A stretch of 8,607 bases of DNA from Sphingobacterium thalpophilum. GTDB taxonomy: Bacteria; Bacteroidota; Bacteroidia; Flavobacteriales; Flavobacteriaceae. The stretch spans positions 1 to 8,607 of the forward strand of contig CALPOS020000079.1 of the NCBI GenBank assembly GCA_943325255.2, in the 5' to 3' direction. Positions 5,833-8,607 of the stretch are shown in pieces (positions within the stretch are counted from its first letter, which is position 1; each line of letters starts with the position of its first letter). Both the position numbers and the translations under genes were made by a program. The notes under the pieces were generated by a model that saw only the letters and a list, made by a program, of their open reading frames with translations, ran no database searches and was not told the origin of the DNA.

Positions 5833-6927
5833 TTATAATCGAACTCCTACTGAAAATTCAGTTGCTTCTGCTAAGAATCCATGCGTTTTCACAGCGATTC
5901 CAGAGTATATTTTTGGCGTCCAATAGTACTTAATTCCCAACCGATCATAAATCGATACATCCAAATCGAATGGTCGGTAAACGTAATATCCCAACTGCGT
6001 TTCCAATGAAATTCTATTAATGAATAATTCATGACCGACAAATATACCTACTCGTTTATAATCTGTATTCGCATCTATATTGTCGTCTGGATAGGCAATA
6101 GATCGAAATTTAATATACTCTTTAATTGAAGTTGTCATAAACAATTCTGTTCCCAATTGCAAAGCACTTTTTCTACTTATCCGCTTATCTGCGTAGAATC
6201 CGATATGATAGAATGGTTTCTGTCCACTGCCAATGACAATACTTTCATTAAAACCAGAACGAAAAACGAAATTAAACTTGATTGGCTCTTTAAATTTGTT
6301 GCTAATCGAAACAGTATCCACTGTTTTAGTCTGCTTTTTGCAGAAATCATAGTTGACGCCCAAATTCACTCCATAGGTATTTAGTCCACTGTTAGGCGAT
6401 TTAAATCTGCCGCTAGAATAATGGGTAAAGAAAAAACCAGCTTCCAAACCAAGTCCATCCACAATATGATCTTTCCTGAAATTCAACATAAAGTTGGTAT
6501 TTCCCATATATTTAGAACCGAATGCTCTGTTCTTACTATTCTCCACTTTGTCGTACGGATTTGTAGTCATCGCGATTCCCTGGGCAATTTTGAACTGCAA
6601 TTTTCTATTCAAAAAATAGAAATTATAATGTGCTCCAATCGCGTAGTTTTTGCCTAGAATTTCATTCTTAAAATCCTGATAAATAAAATAACCTCCATAG
6701 TCTGGGTAATTGTAGAGCTTTTGCCATGCTTCTTTACCATGAGTCTTTCTAGAAAAACTCAACAAAAAACCTTCGGGATGGCCCGTAATGAGATGATACA
6801 ATTCTGGCGAATGCGGCATGATGTTTCCACGCAAGAAACTCAATTCTATTGCATTGGTGTCATCTAGTTGTTGACCAAAAGCAATGAAGCTAAAAAGGAT
6901 AAAAAGGAGACTAAATTTATTTTTCAT
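5833..6927 (-). CDS. PagL-like / acyloxyacyl hydrolase-family outer-membrane barrel protein
   Basis: A 364-residue protein with a type I signal peptide (MKNKFSLLFILFSFIAFG, likely cut before QQ) and many alternating aromatic beta strands ending in SVGVRL, as expected for an outer-membrane barrel. It resembles Bacteroidota proteins annotated acyloxyacyl hydrolase (PagL-like lipid A 3-O-deacylase family), including the segments LITGHPEGFLLSF (46-58) and TTNPYDKVEN (121-130). The PagL His-x-Ser motif is visible as H169-Y170-S171, followed by PNSGLNTYG. The PagL glutamate expected about 13-14 residues after the His is Leu182/Asn183 here, so lipid A deacylase activity is uncertain. PagL itself is about half this size; the C-terminal half (about 205-364) also looks like barrel strands. 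It has a -7 promoter element immediately upstream and is followed by the head-GIN lipoprotein gene. Confidence 0.65.
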   Translation of the reverse strand: MKNKFSLLFILFSFIAFGQQLDDTNAIELSFLRGNIMPHSPELYHLITGHPEGFLLSFSRKTHGKEAWQKLYNYPDYGGYFIYQDFKNEILGKNYAIGAHYNFYFLNRKLQFKIAQGIAMTTNPYDKVENSKNRAFGSKYMGNTNFMLNFRKDHIVDGLGLEAGFFFTHYSSGRFKSPNSGLNTYGVNLGVNYDFCKKQTKTVDTVSISNKFKEPIKFNFVFRSGFNESIVIGSGQKPFYHIGFYADKRISRKSALQLGTELFMTTSIKEYIKFRSIAYPDDNIDANTDYKRVGIFVGHELFINRISLETQLGYYVYRPFDLDVSIYDRLGIKYYWTPKIYSGIAVKTHGFLAEATEFSVGVRL

Positions 6928-6943
6928 ATGCCAAGCAATGCCG

Positions 6944-6951
6944 CAAATATA
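6944..6951 (-). promoter_or_regulatory. -7 promoter element of the PagL-like gene
   Basis: The 33 bp gap after metF contains, on the minus strand, TATATTTG, a perfect TAnnTTTG match 16 bp before the ATG at 6927. The leader would be about 10 nt, like that of gldA. A clear -33 TTTG at the usual distance is missing. It suggests that the PagL-like/head-GIN pair can be transcribed separately from metF. Confidence 0.5.
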
Positions 6952-6960
6952 TTCTTTTTA

Positions 6961-7917
6961 TTAGAATATCGTTTTTGCAATCGCTTTGATATTCTCAGAT
7001 TTACCCATCGAATAATAATGCAATACTGGAATTCCAGCTGCGACCAAGCTTTTGCTCTGTTCAATACACCATTCAATCCCGATTTGCTTTACCGCGTCAT
7101 TGTCTTTGGCTTTTACTACCGCCATAATAAGATCGTCTGGTAACTCAAGGCTAAATCGATGCGGAATCAAGTTCAGTTGTTTTTTGGTCGCAATGGGTTT
7201 TAATCCTGGAATGATTGGGACTGTTATTCCGGCTGCGCGACATTTAGCAACAAAATCAAAGAACTTCTGATTGTCAAAAAACATCTGCGTGATAATATAA
7301 TCCGCCCCATTTTTTATTTTTTGCTTCAAGAAATGAATGTCGCTATCTAAACTCGGCGCTTCCATATGTTTTTCTGGATAGCCGGCAACACCGATACAAA
7401 AATTAGTTCTAGAGGTATTTTGCAGATCTTCGTCCAAATAAATTCCATTGTTCAAATTGCTGATTTGCAAAACCAAATCGGTTGCAGACTCATTGCCATC
7501 TTTTTCCGGTTTAAAATAGGTTTCTGTTTTCAGCGCATCACCGCGAAGCGCCACGACATTATCAATGCCCAGAAAATCCAAATCAATCAGCAAGTTCTCG
7601 GTATCTTCTTTCGTAAATCCACCGCACAAAATATGCGGTATCGCATCAACGCTATATTTGTTCTGAATTCCAGCGCAAATACCAACGGTACCTGGTCGCT
7701 TTTTTACGATTTTCTTTTGCAATAATCCACTTGGTAGTTCTTTATATTCGTATTCTTCTCGATGGTACGTCACGTCTATAAATGGTGGATTGAACTCCAT
7801 CAGCGGATCAATACTATCAAAAATAGATTGAATATTTTGCCCTTTCAATGGTGGTAAAATCTCGAACGAGAACAAGGGCTTTCCTTGCGATTTTTCTATG
7901 TGTTGGTTTACTTTCAT
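6961..7917 (-). CDS. metF: 5,10-methylenetetrahydrofolate reductase
   Basis: Cytosolic flavoenzyme reducing 5,10-methylene-THF to 5-methyl-THF, the methyl donor for MetH. With the start at 7917 it has 318 residues, normal for Bacteroidota MetF, beginning MKVNQHIEKSQGKPLFSFEILPP. A longer frame opens at 7974, but its extra 19 residues (MLLTQRKLKTYNLEHTIIE) do not look like the family and would be encoded by the linker after metH. Family landmarks are Glu19 in FSFEILPP (general acid), DVTYHREEY (48-56), LRGD with Asp127 (flavin region), GVAGYPEKHMEA (folate/NADH region) and the late ADYIITQMFFDN and PIIPGLKPI strands of the TIM barrel. It lies directly downstream of metH, so the two are functionally and probably transcriptionally linked despite the 189 bp gap. 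Confidence 0.95.
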   Translation of the reverse strand: MKVNQHIEKSQGKPLFSFEILPPLKGQNIQSIFDSIDPLMEFNPPFIDVTYHREEYEYKELPSGLLQKKIVKKRPGTVGICAGIQNKYSVDAIPHILCGGFTKEDTENLLIDLDFLGIDNVVALRGDALKTETYFKPEKDGNESATDLVLQISNLNNGIYLDEDLQNTSRTNFCIGVAGYPEKHMEAPSLDSDIHFLKQKIKNGADYIITQMFFDNQKFFDFVAKCRAAGITVPIIPGLKPIATKKQLNLIPHRFSLELPDDLIMAVVKAKDNDAVKQIGIEWCIEQSKSLVAAGIPVLHYYSMGKSENIKAIAKTIF

Positions 7918-7990
7918 TTCAATTATTGTATGTTCTAGGTTGTACGTTTTTAGTTTTCTTTGCGTCAACAACAAACGACTAAATTTCTAT

Positions 7991-8100
7991 TTTTTTGGGC
8001 GTGCCGGCGGTTTCAAAACGGTGCGCCAAATCTTACTTCTGTTCCCGCCGTCGGGCTGTTCGCGGTGCACGGCACCTTGCTGCCATCCCTCACGCAAGAT
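7991..8100. repeat. Structured GC-rich interspersed repeat between metH and metF
   Basis: A GC-rich block in an AT-rich gap, starting TTTTTTGGGCGTGCC (7991-8005) and ending near CCCTCACGC (8087-8095), with GTCGGGCTGTTCGC (8050-8063) and GCTGCCATCCCTC (8079-8091) inside. It can fold: GCGTG 7999-8003 with CACGC 8091-8095, or GTGCCG 8001-8006 with CGGCAC 8070-8075, plus hairpins GGCG 8006-8009/CGCC 8024-8027 and CCCG 8044-8047/CGGG 8052-8055. I recall very similar blocks (GGGCGTGCC ... GTCGGGCT ... CCCTCACGC) between genes in many flavobacteria. Its effect on metH-metF transcription is unknown. Confidence 0.55.
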
Positions 8101-8106
8101 CTGTTC

Positions 8107-8607
8107 TTAATCAGCGATATTCGGATTCAACCATTTCATTGCCATCTCCGTACTAATACTTCTTCGTTTGGCGTAGTCAATCACTTGATCTTCTTTGATT
8201 TTTCCTAACCCAAAATATTTACTTTCTGGATTGGCGAAATAATATCCAGACACTGAAGAAGCAGGCCACATCGCCATACTTTCGGTGAGTTTTACACCAA
8301 TTTGCTTTTCTACATCGAGTAATTTCCAAATCGTTGGTTTCTCTAAATGATCGGGACAGGCTGGATAACCTGGGGCTGGACGAATTCCCTTGTATTCTTC
8401 TTCGATCAAATCGACTTTATCCAGATTTTCATCTGCGGCATAACCCCAAATTTCTTTGCGGACTTTTTCATGCAAATATTCCGCAAAGGCTTCCGCCAAA
8501 CGATCCGCTAGTGCTTTGACCATAATCGAGTTGTAGTCATCTAGGTTTTTCTCAAAATCCGCTGCCCATTCATCTACTCCAAAACCAGTGGTGACACAAA
8601 AACAGCC
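8107..8607 (-). CDS. metH: Cobalamin-dependent methionine synthase, C-terminal activation domain, cut by window edge
   Basis: The last 166 residues of MetH, which transfers a methyl group from 5-methyl-THF to homocysteine through cobalamin. Only the AdoMet-binding reactivation domain is visible; it remethylates cobalamin that has been oxidised to cob(II)alamin. Motifs: VTTGFGVDEW, KALADRLAEAFAEYLHEKVR, the AdoMet site RPAPGYPACPDH, and ESMAMWPASSVSGYYFANPESKYF with the paired tyrosines. It ends KWLNPNIAD, the natural family terminus, so the 3' end is intact. The frame is open to the window edge; a Met at 8523 is internal, not a start. The catalytic homocysteine, folate and B12 domains are off the edge. 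metF follows, supplying its methyl donor. Confidence 0.95.
   Translation of the reverse strand, partial: GCFCVTTGFGVDEWAADFEKNLDDYNSIMVKALADRLAEAFAEYLHEKVRKEIWGYAADENLDKVDLIEEEYKGIRPAPGYPACPDHLEKPTIWKLLDVEKQIGVKLTESMAMWPASSVSGYYFANPESKYFGLGKIKEDQVIDYAKRRSISTEMAMKWLNPNIAD

Noticed and set aside
7915..7974. Upstream ATG for metF at 7974
   Set aside because: The 19 extra residues are not family-like; the 7917 start gives the usual N-terminus and length.
7918..8106. SAM or cobalamin riboswitch ahead of metF
   Set aside because: The conserved cores of SAM riboswitches and the B12 box were not recognised; the GC-rich block fits the interspersed repeat better.
7898..8208. Plus-strand open frames across the metH-metF gap
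   Set aside because: They arise from the GC-rich repeat and overlap the ends of metH and metF antisense; no start signal or recognisable protein.

Overview
The window looks like chromosome from a gliding member of the Flavobacteriaceae (Flavobacterium or a close relative). The grounds are AT-rich DNA, weak Shine-Dalgarno sites, Bacteroidota-type promoters (TTTG ... TAnnTTTG), a GldA gliding-motility ATPase, a KdsA-like DAHP synthase fused to a C-terminal chorismate mutase, and short interspersed sequences of a kind I recall from flavobacterial genomes. Assignment is from protein and motif recognition only; no search was run.

Left block (1-3644, all minus strand, transcribed right to left): bifunctional DAHP synthase/chorismate mutase, then after a 100 bp gap the tightly packed genes rsgA, dtd, a MazG-like pyrophosphohydrolase and aroA. 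AroA runs off the left edge, so only its N-terminal 233 residues are visible. The last three junctions are 3 bp, a 4 bp ATGA overlap and a 1 bp TAG/GTG overlap, which suggests translational coupling. The first and last genes of the block act at opposite ends of the shikimate pathway; the three between them are housekeeping genes (ribosome maturation, D-aminoacyl-tRNA removal, nucleotide clean-up).

Centre (3645-4036): a 392 bp divergent gap. It holds a good promoter for gldA at its right end and, on the minus strand, what looks like a free-standing small RNA gene of about 150 nt: promoter, rod-like inverted repeat and intrinsic terminator. A 6S-like RNA is one possible identity. This is the best candidate for something undescribed here. 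gldA (plus strand) follows. It ends against a convergent 130 bp gap filled mostly by a GC-richer interspersed repeat.

Right block (5070-8607, all minus strand): the C-terminal activation domain of cobalamin-dependent methionine synthase (metH, cut by the right edge), a 189 bp gap carrying a second structured interspersed repeat, metF (which makes the methyl donor for MetH), a PagL-like outer-membrane barrel with its own -7 promoter element, and a head-GIN/DUF2807 lipoprotein 10 bp behind it. MetH and MetF form one metabolic unit; the last two are probably a separate cell-envelope pair.

The main oddities are the small RNA candidate, two repeat-like words read in frame inside aroA, two structured intergenic repeats, and a PagL-like protein that keeps His-x-Ser but seems to lack the third catalytic residue.
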